From Owenia fusiformis (taxonomy: Eukaryota > Annelida > Polychaeta > Sabellida > Oweniidae), in contig CAIIXF020000008.1 in the NCBI GenBank assembly GCA_903813345.2, positions 35,490,867-35,550,866 of the forward strand: a stretch of 60,000 bases of DNA, read 5' to 3'. Positions 23,070-34,800 of this stretch are shown here, piece by piece. The position numbers were made by a program, and so were the translations under genes. The first letter of the stretch is position 1. Every line of letters begins with the position of its first letter. The notes below the pieces were generated by a model. It was not told where the DNA came from. It worked only from the letters and a program-made list of their open reading frames with translations, and ran no database searches.

Positions 23070-23704
23070 AAAACGCATAATTGAGAGGTTCAGATTTGAT
23101 CATGTTTTCAAACATCAAAAATTATTTTTTGCCATTTGAGATATCCAATATAACTCCACATATAGGATACAGAAATACTTCATAGACAAAATGAACAAAG
23201 AATATTAGTCTAATTATCGATAAATAATATGTTAATAATCAGATATGCAAAACACTTTATACCACCATCTTGTCTTTTTGCAGACAGCTACTTCCGGTTT
23301 ATGACAAGCAACTTTATCGCATATATAAATTTAAATACAATGATAAAATAATGGTATTCTCATTTTTAGATGAAAGATTATATATCTAAATATTTATTTT
23401 TTCTATCCTAGTTTTCTGAATGATACTTTGAATTTTTTGCAAATGTGGCCTCTAACATCTAATCATGGAATTCATGCTCTAATGTGTACAGTAATTTGTG
23501 TCAACATATTTATGTCAACATATTGAGCAAATAGGACACTAATGTTTTATTAATGTATCATACATCAAGAATAAGAATAATAACAGACATACATAAATTA
23601 AATCCATAATTAATTCTAAAAGATCAAATTCATTTAATTGGGAACCAATTTGAATCTCAGAGTGCTTATCTTAGAGCGTACCAGATGGTTGCAAATTCAC
23701 TCCA

Positions 23705-23850
23705 AATACAAGCAAATTTAAAAATTTTACTGGGGGAGAACCCCCCCCCCCCCAAGTCCCCCCTAAACACTCGTTTTTGCTTTGCTCAGCTCTTTTTCCG
23801 TGGTGGCGTACTACTTAGAAATATAGCGCTACGCCCATGAATGTGACATA
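23705..23850. repeat. C-rich transposon-like terminus
   Basis: A 13-C run with GGGGGAGAACCCC is followed by GTGGTGGCGTACTAC and GCGCTACGCCC. A similar mix of GTGGTGTAG, GTACGCCAC and GAGGGGGTGGGTTCTCCCCC is seen inverted at 47685-47760. It directly abuts the 3' end of the fucosyltransferase gene. Confidence 0.4.
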
Positions 23851-23856
23851 GAATTT

Positions 23857-25065
23857 TCAAAACATTGGTTTCCAATGTAGAGGAAAATAATCACTATGCT
23901 CAAATCCTTTAGCAAATGAACTGTTAGGCTTTGGCCACCCGTCATAATAGACAACTTCTCCACCAGATAACCATGCGGCCCACCAAGAAAATGACCCAAC
24001 TGACATTATCACGTGATCGCAGTGTGACAATATTGCGAGATCCACCCCAGGTGAATGACCAGTGGAAAACGTAATATTTGGGGATGGAATATTATTTTGT
24101 GCCCACTTTATATCATCAGTGCATACTACGAAATGAACTTGCTTAAGTTTGCTTTTGAAATATTTCATCGCATTCTCAAAATATTGTTTCGGTGCAACCA
24201 CAAATCCAGCGTTTGGGTTATGTTTTTGAGCGTGTGCCATATCAGTCCTCCGTATATGTATTCCAACCAATGTGAGTTGTTTATTCCGAGGTCCTGTTCC
24301 CATGTTCCTATTGTAATCTCTATGGACTTGTTCGATGAAACTTTCAGCTATATTATCAATTAATGATTTAAATGTAAAGTGCCGTTTCAGCTCTTCATGG
24401 ATTCCAATCTGGTATTTCCACGACTGAAAATAACAACACAGCTTAATGTTGGTATTTTCAGGAAATATTTTCATGATATTTTTATCATATTTGCAATTAT
24501 TTTTCTCCTCCACTGAAATTGTCGGAAAAGAGTTATTCATTTCTTGATCTAATAAAATCCCAGATCGGTCAATGTTAAATATCCCATCTAGAATTTCCTT
24601 CGGGAAAACAGGAGTCATGTTATTGCGTTTCGACACTGCGATAACAATCGCAAATTGAAACATGTTGTTTCCCAACCTTCCCTTTCTTGATGCAGAAACC
24701 CAAGCTCTTCCAACGATTTTATCTTGTCCCTCATTTGAAATATTACTCATTGTAGCAATTGTACCATTGGTAATTCTTTGTTGAATTTCGATAGCATCTT
24801 TTCCATCAACTGGTGCTGCAGTGCTCTTCAACTTGTCCGCTGTTATTTTGAATTGCTGCAAAATTAATTTTTGGCTTCCCCATATTTTTTTACTAACAAT
24901 CCACATGATACATGTGATAACTAGTATCAAAAGCATTAAGATGACTTTTGTAGAGCTTTTGGATCCATCTCTAGACTTTGATTCATTGGTGCCCATACTC
25001 TGTGTTGCTGAACATATCAATTTTGCATGTACATTATTTTTGCTATATTTGTTTATGATTGTCAA
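23857..25065 (-). CDS. Galactoside alpha-1,2-fucosyltransferase (GT11 family), intronless, 402 aa
   Basis: GT11 enzymes transfer L-fucose from GDP-fucose to a terminal galactose in alpha-1,2 linkage in the Golgi lumen. The protein shows type II membrane topology: a short basic cytoplasmic N terminus, one hydrophobic segment at residues 41-57, a stem, then the catalytic domain. Family motifs are RLGNNMFQ (130-137), the GDP-fucose site VGIHIRRTD (267-275) and SVGSFSWWAAWLSGG (355-369). N-glycosylation sequons occur at about residues 100, 108, 330 and 381. The length is slightly above vertebrate FUT1/FUT2 (about 345-365 aa), owing to the N-terminal part. Met24 (codon at 24994-24996) is an alternative start that still precedes the membrane anchor. 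An uninterrupted coding exon is usual for this family. AATAAA on the minus strand at 23546-23551 may end the transcript. The exact acceptor sugar cannot be told from sequence. Confidence 0.92.
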   Translation of the reverse strand: MTIINKYSKNNVHAKLICSATQSMGTNESKSRDGSKSSTKVILMLLILVITCIMWIVSKKIWGSQKLILQQFKITADKLKSTAAPVDGKDAIEIQQRITNGTIATMSNISNEGQDKIVGRAWVSASRKGRLGNNMFQFAIVIAVSKRNNMTPVFPKEILDGIFNIDRSGILLDQEMNNSFPTISVEEKNNCKYDKNIMKIFPENTNIKLCCYFQSWKYQIGIHEELKRHFTFKSLIDNIAESFIEQVHRDYNRNMGTGPRNKQLTLVGIHIRRTDMAHAQKHNPNAGFVVAPKQYFENAMKYFKSKLKQVHFVVCTDDIKWAQNNIPSPNITFSTGHSPGVDLAILSHCDHVIMSVGSFSWWAAWLSGGEVVYYDGWPKPNSSFAKGFEHSDYFPLHWKPMF

Positions 25066-25315
25066 GTATGGTTAGCGTTGTATTCAAACGCAAATTAATA
25101 TTATATTCAATATAATCTACATGCATGTAGCATTCATTGGTATAGAAAGCAATATTGGCATTGCTTCATTTCCTTAGTATTTCACTCACTGTTTACTCAT
25201 ATAAATACGTTTGCATTTATGAATCACGTTTATCTGTTCTGCGTCTTATACATGTCATGATATAGGGAGAAAATCAATAAACTCAAGGCCTGTGTTACAC
25301 TTGCTAACTGTATAT

Positions 25316-25550
25316 ATAGAGGATATCCTATGATTTATGAGTGATATGATTTTTATGCACGAATGGATATGATATCTGCACGAGCGAGCGTAGCCATATC
25401 GCATACGACGTCGTATGTCATCGCTAAAAAACCGTATGTTATGGTTAAGTGAAAATTTGTCAAAAATATCATATTTAACACTGATTACAAAAATACGGTT
25501 TTTATTTTCACATGTTATCCTATGAATATCATGCTAACTATGGAATAATG
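25316..25550. repeat. Deleted copy of the ATATCC palindrome family
   Basis: Starts AGAGGATATCCTATGATTTA and reaches GAGCGAGCGTAGC like 11310-11375. It then jumps to the CATACGACGTCGTATGTCAT part that lies some 200 bp further on in the 11310-11740 copy, and ends in the same AATATCATGCTAACTATGGA. Internal deletion of a mobile family member. Confidence 0.7.
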
Positions 25551-27119
25551 AATGCTTTTACTATGCAAGAATATTGGTGCGTCTACACCAGTGGCGTAGC
25601 CAGCAATTGGTGACCAGGGGTTCGATTTTTTATGTATCCACAAATCTCCCCCTTCATCAGTGTACCTCACATAAAAAGTATTTTTTGTATCTGTCATACA
25701 TACAATTTACACCCCTCCAAAAGTTTGGCAACAATTTGATTTTCTATATTGAAATAGTTTTTGGTGAATCTTTTACTGAAAGATATTGAAATCTGGTAGC
25801 AAAATCATACATTTTATATAACAATTGTTTAATTGTTCAATGAAATCCAAATCAAGGGTAATACATTGAGACAACTTTTGTAAGGGCAAATTACAACATA
25901 TCTCTAAGGAACATATTTTTAACGAGATACCATTGAAAAATCGTCATTCCCAATTCATCATTCAAAAATATGTCAAATTCTGGCATGCTATTCCCACACT
26001 TTTAGATGATTTTTGAAAAGAATCCAAATCAAAAGAATTTTATCTGCCATTTCATTTTGTAATAGAGGAGTTCATAATGACCTCATGAACTTACAGTTAG
26101 TTTCTGAATACTAGTATATTCAAAAGCAAATATTTTTGAAGATATGATACTTATTAATCATGGCGCACAATAAAAGTCGTAATGGCTGCACGAATACTCT
26201 CAATTGGTACTGACGATAGAAGTGACAGATGACAAATAGTATTGTATTAATGGAATGAAACATAGGCTGATATTTAAAAAAACAAAAAATTGAAATAACA
26301 AAATATCCACTGTGCTCTGAAGGCTCTAACATTAAACATCTCTCTTAAATTTCAATGCCTTGCAACAAATAAAGAACAACTAATGCTGAAAAACTTATTT
26401 GTTGTGCTTTCTTTGAATTGAAAATAAAAACTTTGAAAACATTCCATTTTCTATCACCGTTCCGCTCATTTTATCATTAATGACGAGAATCATGAACGTT
26501 TTGAGAAATGAAAACATTTTAGATGAACTTGTGAATCATTATAACATGTATAAAAGTTAATTTGTTTTTGAGAAATGAACATTTTATTAGCTTATTAAAG
26601 AATGCTGTCAAATCCTTTTTAGACACACGATTTGAAACTTGTGGTAGGCTAATCCTCTCGTCTTTCTGGCAAATACACTCCCCTCCAAAAGTTTGGCAAC
26701 CTTAGCTCCCTGCTTCCTCTTTACATTTGAATTTTTATTTACATAACCTGCGAAGAAAATACTTATAATATTGATGAAAATGTAACTTGACTTCATTTCC
26801 AATGCTTCCAAATTTTACCAATTTCCCTTTCTTCTAAAGATGAATTTTTGAAAATCATCATTCCCATGTAAACCAAGGGGAACCAATGGGCTCTTTATTT
26901 AATTAGTAGATTAGATTCAACCGCAGGCCATCTGTAATTAGGTCTTTGAAGTTTAAAAATCTCGATAATCTGTTGGCAATTATCAGTGGATCATTACATG
27001 GTATCTCATTATGGGTTCCATAATGGGTGGGAGTTAACAGCAGAAGACGCTTACGGATCCATCCGGTCTTGCACCATCCACTGTAACAACTAGACAATGG
27101 CAACTCCGCGGAGTAGCAA
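25551..27119. other. Intergenic with repeat ends
   Basis: No gene found. CCAGTGGCGTAGCCAG at about 25589 looks like a transposon terminus. CCCCTCCAAAAGTTTGGCAA appears twice in the same orientation (about 25715 and 26682), resembling ends of mariner-type elements. No matching inverted end is seen for either. Confidence 0.45.
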
Positions 27120-27850
27120 ATCCCAACGAACAAAATATCAATTACCGAATTCCAATCAATTATACTCATTACTTTGGTTAAAATTTAAAAATTTAGATTT
27201 TAGAATTGCGAATTCCTGCAAAGCAGCCATTTTGAATTTTCTGAGGTAAAAATCTGAAGAATAATACCATAATTGTGATCTACTCCAAAATTCCTTCAAT
27301 TTGAGTATAATATAGCCATACTTTGAAGGGATCGAAAAATTATTGCGAAATCGTACATAAGACGGCCATTTTGAATTTTACGAGGCTCGAATCAGAAAAA
27401 AGATACAATATTTGCAATCTACTCTTAATTGCCTTTCATTTGAGTGTAATAAAGCTATACTTCAGAAAGATCTAAAAATTAGCGAAAATTACTGTTTTCC
27501 TGACCCCCCATACACGGCCCCTGGGGGTCAGGATGAAAAACACGGAATATATGTGAAATAGATAGATGTTGCGAATATACTTCCAAAATTTCAAACAATA
27601 ATATTAATTACTTTGGTTTAGAATGAAAAATTTATGGTTTTTGCGAAAAAGTCCCATCATTTTTAAAATGGCGGCCATCTTGAAAAAATTTTTTTTTGCG
27701 TACAACTATTCACCAATATACATCTTTCCACTAAATATGAAGAAAATCCGTCAACCCGTATTTGAGTTATCTTCCGGACGGACGGACGGACAGACTGACT
27801 GACGGACGGAGGGCTTCACTATATCCCTACCGAACTTCGTTCGTTGGGAT
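27120..27850. mobile_element. Non-autonomous element with ATCCCAACGAAC termini
   Basis: ATCCCAACGAAC at 27120 and GTTCGTTGGGAT ending at 27850 are inverted. The interior holds about three diverged copies of a 140-bp unit centred on GGCCATTTTGAATTTT, then a GACGGACGGACGGACAGACT stretch near the right end. A related terminus (ATCCCATCGAACGAAGTTCG) is at 53868, and CAGCCATTTTGAATTTT units continue at 28150. Confidence 0.6.
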
Positions 27851-28882
27851 AATAACCCCCTTATTTTGGATATGTGGCTGAATATATTCTCTTGTTATCC
27901 AATATTATGTAAGTACTCAGTATGTGGTTAACAATTTTTGATGAATATATGTCATTTATGAACTTAATTGTACAGGTCATAATACTGAACCTTGTTTTAC
28001 GCCGTTTTAAATTTGAAACTCAAGTTAAATATCAGTTCATCATCAATAAAGATTAATTTCAAAGCCACTTCTTGAGGTTTCTATGCAGTTTTCATTAATA
28101 TGTTTATGTTAGAGGATCTTGAGATTTTAATAGAAATCGGCAAAATCACAAATAGGCTGGCAGCCATTTTGAATTTTTTCCAAAACGAGGCTCCTGATCA
28201 CTTGCTGCCTCAAGCCATTTTTTTCAATTACAATCAGCTACACTTGTACCAATTTTGGTGATTCTATCATAAAAAGAATTATTGGGAGGTTTTTTCAAGT
28301 GATTCAGCCTAACTAAGTTAATTTAACATCGTTTAATTCAACAACAACATTAAGATACTTCTCATATGATTGAAGTTCATTTGACGATAGGAATTACAAA
28401 TGGCATAAAGTGCAGCAGTTGTTTTTGTATCCATACATCACTTGGTCGCTCTTTACATCGCTCTTCAATCTAAATATCACAATATCACAAATATCTAGAT
28501 ATCACACCTATTTTCATATCAAGGGGTTTGGTGAATAAATGTCATTATTTGAGGTACTGAAGTATTAAATAATCAAGAAAACCTGACCAATAGTTTCATC
28601 AGTTCAAAATCATCAGTTCTGCATTCTCTTATAACAGTATAAATAAACATTCTTTGGCAAATCAGTCAAAATAATTATAATTACAGAGTGCCCAAAAACT
28701 AAGGTTCTAGCATTTTTGTTACTTTGCACCTATAAAATGAAAAGTTTGCAAATATTTTTAAGAAGCACTGTTATGGTTGCTATGGTAAGTGACATCACAA
28801 TTCCTTAATGACACTGAAGTTCCTCATTGGTCATTGCATAAATCATGTGACTCCTTGGCTGTCTATATACTGCATCATTATC

Positions 28883-31800
28883 CTATATACTGCTAATGCT
28901 CTCATCGTCACTCATTTCCCAAACCTGCAACAAAAATGCTTTCATACATAGCTTGTGTCTTTAATTACAATGTCGACATACTCAACTGCAATACATAAAC
29001 TCTAATGTTATGTGTACATATTCATGCGTTTTAATGCAATACATATATGCATGCAACTTAATGCAATGCATATACTCAAATGCAATAAATATTTGAAATT
29101 AAATGCAAGAACAGTACTCTATTAAATTGCATTGATTGATAGGTGATTGGCTTAGCATTAAAGGAATATTCCTTGCCAGACCTTTTCTCTCTTGATATGG
29201 TAGCTATAATCATATATATAGTTTTCATATTTAGCAAAACATGGGGAAATGTTTTAATATGGTCAATATTGATCATTTAAAGATCTAGTGCTTATTTCCA
29301 GTGAGCTGCCATCTTTTAAGATTTCTTGCAGGAAGTGATGTCATCAACTCTCAACTTCTATAACCTTGCCCATAACAGTATAGGAAAGTAGCACAAAATC
29401 ACTTCTAGACAACTGATCATTACTTTCTGTGCAAAAATATTTTCAGGGCTTGTCAACTTGGAATAAAAGAAGAGATTTTCAGAAGGACTAAATAAGATAC
29501 AAAGTTGAAAAAGAATATTTAGCTGGTTTTGTAATTCTTAATAGCTCCTCACCTAATGCTATATGCAAAGTTGAGAGTCGATGACATCACTTCCTGTGTG
29601 AAATTTTAAAAGATGGCAGCTTACTGGAATTGAGCATCACATTTCTAAGTGATCAAATTTGACCATATCAAAACATTTTTGCGTGTTTTGCTAAACATGG
29701 CAAGCATATATATGGTTATAGCTACCATATGAGGAGAGCAATGGTTTGGCAAGGAATATTCCTTTAAATCAAATTCAACAGCTTCACAAAAACTATTAAC
29801 AATCTAGCAACTTCCTTTTACGATATGAAGGTCAACTGTGTTCAAAGTCTCAAAATCTTCAAATGAGGGAAATAAAAGTTATATACCTCTGAATATCTCA
29901 AATCAACACACAGGAAAATTGTCTTAAAATGAACAGACAAGAAAGTTAGATGTGGCTGTCCGCCTGCTGCTGACCAGGCTTTTGACATACCTTTTTAGTA
30001 AAATTTAAAAAAAGATCACACAGACAGAGGGTAATTCATAGGCTAGATGAAATAGATTATGTCTACAATTTTGGATACTAGAGAAAGTCAAGTGTTAAAG
30101 ATCAAATTTAATCAAATTTAATACTCCACTAAATACAGTTAAACATGTATATCAAAACACCTATCTAATCTGAACACCTCTCAATGTAAACACTTTCTTG
30201 TGTCCCATTTTTAATCTGACATCGGCTCGGGGACCATGTTAAAAAACCTTGAAATGTGAAAATCTCTAAATCTGAGCATTTTTAGCGGATTCCAGTGCGG
30301 TACAGATGAGTCGGGTTTTACTGTATACATAAAATGTGGAATGTACTAAAAACCCTTCGACCATACGCCCTACGAATTCTTGATACCCAGTAAGTCGAAG
30401 GGTCGAATGGTTTTTAGTACATTCCATAAAATGTGACATACCTCATCGAGTATTGTTTCATCATGAAGCTCCTTCAGTCCAGTTATTTCTTCAAGATATC
30501 CCGTCTCATTAAAAGCATTCAACAGAAAATTGAACCCTTCTTTTTCGTACATCTCCATCACCTAAAAATTGAATAATAAATTATCAGTCCATTAAAAGTC
30601 GCAAGAATGAGTGATTTCTGGATCATTTTACTTGATTTTTACTTGGTGAACATGCAGTACACTGAGAGAATGCTCTACACGCTGCCAATATAACATACCT
30701 TAGGTGAACATGCAGTACACTGAGAGAATGCTCTACACGCTGCCAATATAACATACCTTAGGTGAACATGCAGTACACTGAGAGAATGCTACACGCTGCC
30801 AATATAACATACCTTAGGTGAACATGCAGTACACAGGGAGAATGCTACACGCTGCCAATATAACATACCTTAGGTGAACATGCAGTACACCGAGAGAATG
30901 CTCTACACACTGCCAATATAACATACCTTAGGTGAACATGCAGTACACAGGGAGAATGCTACACGCTGCCAATATAACATACCTTAGGTGAACATGCAGT
31001 ACACTGAGAGAATGCTCTACACACTGCCAATATAACATACCTTAGGTGAACATGCAGTACACTGAGAGAATGCTCTACACACTGCCAATATAGCATACCT
31101 TAGGTGAAAATGCAGTACACCGAGGGAATGCTCTACACGCTGCCAATATAACATACCTAAGGTGAACATGCAGTACACTGAGGGAATGCTCTACACGCTG
31201 CCAATATAACATACCTTAGGTGAACATGCAGTACACTGAAGGAATGCTCTACACGCTGCCAATATAACATACCTTAGGTGAACATGCAGTACACTGAGGG
31301 AATGCTCTACACGCTGCCAATATAACATACCTTAGGTGAACATGCAGTACACTGAGAGAATGCTACATGCTGCCAATATAACATACCTTAGGTGAACATG
31401 CAGTACACTGAGAGAATGCTCTACACGCTGCCAATATAATATACCTTAGGTGAACATGCAGTACACTGAGGGAATGCTCTACACGCTGCTAATATAACAT
31501 ACCTTAGGTGAACATGCAGTACACTGAGAGAATGCTCTACACGCTGCCAATATAACATACCTTAGGTGAACATGCAGTACACTGAGGGAATGCTCTACAC
31601 GCTGCCAATATAACATACCTTAGGTGAACATGCAGTACACTGAGGGAATGCTCTACACGCTGCCAATATAACATACCTTAGGTGAACATGCAGTACACTG
31701 AGGGAATGCTCTACACGCTGCCAATATAACATACCTTAGGTGAACATGCAGTACACTGAAGGAATGCTCTACACGCTGCCAATATAACATACCTTAGGTG

Positions 31801-34800
31801 AACATGCAGTACACTGAGGGAATGCTCTACATGCTGCCAATATAACATACCTTAGGTGAACATGCAGTACACTGAGAGAATGGTACATGCTGCCAATATA
31901 ACATACCTTAGGTGAACATGCAGTACACTGAGGATATGCTCTACACGCTGCCAATATAACATACCTTAGGTGAACATGCAGTTCACTGAGAGAATGCTCT
32001 ACACGCTGCCAATATAATATACCTTAGGTGAACATGCAGTACACTGAGGGAATGCTCTACACGCTGCTAATATAACATACCTTAGGTGAACATGCAGTAC
32101 ACTGAGAGAATGCTCTACACGCTGCCAATATAACATGCCTTAGGTGAACATGCAGTACACTGAGGGAATGCTCTACACGCTGCCAATATAACATACCTTA
32201 GGTGAACATGCAGTACACTGAGAGAATGCTCTACACGCTGCCAATATAACATACCTTAGGTGAACATGCAGTACACTGAGGGAATGCTCTACACGCCGCC
32301 AATATAACATACCTTAGGTGAACATGCAGTACACTGAGGGAATGCTCTATACGCTGCCAATATAACATACCTTAGGTGAACATGCAGTACACTAAGGGAA
32401 TGCTCTACACGCTGCCAATACAACATACCTTAGGTGAACATGCAGTACACTGAAGGAATGCTCTACACGCTGCAAATATTACATACCTTAGGTGAACATG
32501 CAGTACACTGAGGGAATGCTCTACACGCTGCCAATATAATATACCTAAGGTGAACATGCAGTACACTGAGGCAATGCTCTACACGCTGCCAATATAACAT
32601 ACCTTAGATGAACATGCAGTACACTGAGAGAATGCTCTGTACATTGCCAATATAACATACCGTAGGTGAACATGCAGTACACTGAGGGAATGCTCTACAC
32701 GCTGCCAATATAACAAACCTTAGGTGAACATGCAGTTCACTGAGAGAATGCTCTACACGCTGCCAATATAACATACCTAAGGTGAACATGCAGTACACTG
32801 AGGGAATGCTCTACACGCTGCTAATATAACATACCTTAGGTGAACATGCAGTACACTGAGAGAATGCTCTACATGCTGCCAATATAACATACCTTAGGTG
32901 AACATGCAGTACACTGAGAGAATGCTCTACATGCTGCCAATATAATATACCTTATGTGAACATGCAGTACACAGAGAGAATGCTCTACACGCTGCCAATA
33001 TAATATACCTTAGGTGAACATGCAGTACACTGAGGGAATGCTCTACACGCTGCCAATATAACATACCTTAGGTGAACATGCAGTTCACTGCGAGAATGCT
33101 CTACACGCTGCCAATATAACATACCTAAGGTGAACATGCAGTACACTGAGGGAATGCTCTACACGCTGCTAATATAACATACCTTTGGTGAACATGCAGT
33201 ACACTGAGAGAATGCTCTACATGCTGCCAATATAACATACCTTAGGTGAACATGCAGTACACTGAGGGAATGCTCTACACGCTGCCAATATAACATAACT
33301 TAGGTGAACATGCAGTACACTGAGAGAATGCTCTACACGCTGCCAATATAACATACCTTAGGTGAACATGCAGTACACTGAGGGAATGCTCTACACGCTG
33401 CCAATATAACATACCTTAGGTGAACATGCAGTACACTGAGAGAATGCTACACGCTGCCAATATAACATACCTTAGGTAAACATGCAGTACACTGAGAGAA
33501 TGCTCTACACGCTGCCAATATAACATACCTGAGGTGAACATGCAGTACACTGAGGGAATGCTCTACACGCTGCTAATATAACATACCTTAGCTGAACATG
33601 CAGTACACTGAGGGAATGCTCTACATGCTGCCAATATAACATACCTGAGGTGAACATGCAGTTCACTGAGAGAATGCTCTACACGCTGCTAATATAACAT
33701 ACCTTAGATGAACATGCAGTACACTGAGAGAATGCTACTTGCTGCCAATATAACATACCTTAGGTGAACATGCAGTACAATGAGGGAATGCTCTACACGC
33801 TGCCAATATAACATACCTTAGGTGAACATGCAGTACACTGAGGGAATGCTCTACACGCTGCTAATATAACATACCTTAGATGAACATGCAGTACACTGAG
33901 AGAATGCTACACGCTGCCAATATAACATACCTTAGGTGAACATGCAGTACACTGAGAGAATGCTACACGCTGCCAATATAACATACCTTAGGTGAACATG
34001 CAGTACACTGAGAGAATGCTCTACACGCTGCCAATATAACATACCTTAGGTGAACATGCAGTATACTGAGAGAATGCTCTACATGCTACCAATATAACAT
34101 ACCTGAGGTGAACATGCAGTACACTGAGAGAATGCTCTGTACATTGCCAATATAACATACCTTAGGTGAACATGCAGTACACTGAGGGAATGCTCTACAC
34201 GCTGCCAATATAACATACCTGAGGTGAACATGCAGTACACTGAGAGAATGCTCTACACGCTGCCAATATAACATACCTTAGGTGAACATGCAGTACACTG
34301 AGAGAATGCTCTACACGCTGCCAATATAACATACCTTAGGTGAACATGCAGTACACTGAGAGAATGCTCTACACGCTGCCAATACAGTATGGAATCTTGA
34401 AAGGAATCCTCGTATCTGATGAGGTATGATCCCTAAGGGTGATGCATGGTCTTGTGTCAAATGTTCATCTTTTGCACTGGTATCCGATGGAGCATTACCC
34501 CTAAAACACAAAAAAGCATTTTAATCATTTCGGTTTAAATATTTATCAGGTTAAAAAAATCAATGTCAAGCCTGCATTTTTCAAAGGGGATGTGTGCAAC
34601 GTATATCTAATATGAATAAAATATGGTGTATATCATGTTTTAAAGATGCAACTCCAAGTGGACTGGGATCAAGTTTTCTCTTGCATCTGTATAAATTTCA
34701 GGTTGAACAATTAAGAGGTTTTCCTGGAAGCCGAAATGACTGAATACAAAAAATATTAATAAAAAACAAGGTAAAGTTATCTTACCCATCAGGGTGTTGA

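Noticed and set aside
31769-34274. Several 60-66 aa open frames on the minus strand
   Set aside because: They are translations of the rotating 58-bp repeat of ATG7 exon 16 and have no start or function of their own.
30642-34392. Regular 58-bp repeats resembling a CRISPR array
   Set aside because: There are no unique spacers: the whole unit repeats, and it derives from a eukaryotic coding exon with its splice donor.
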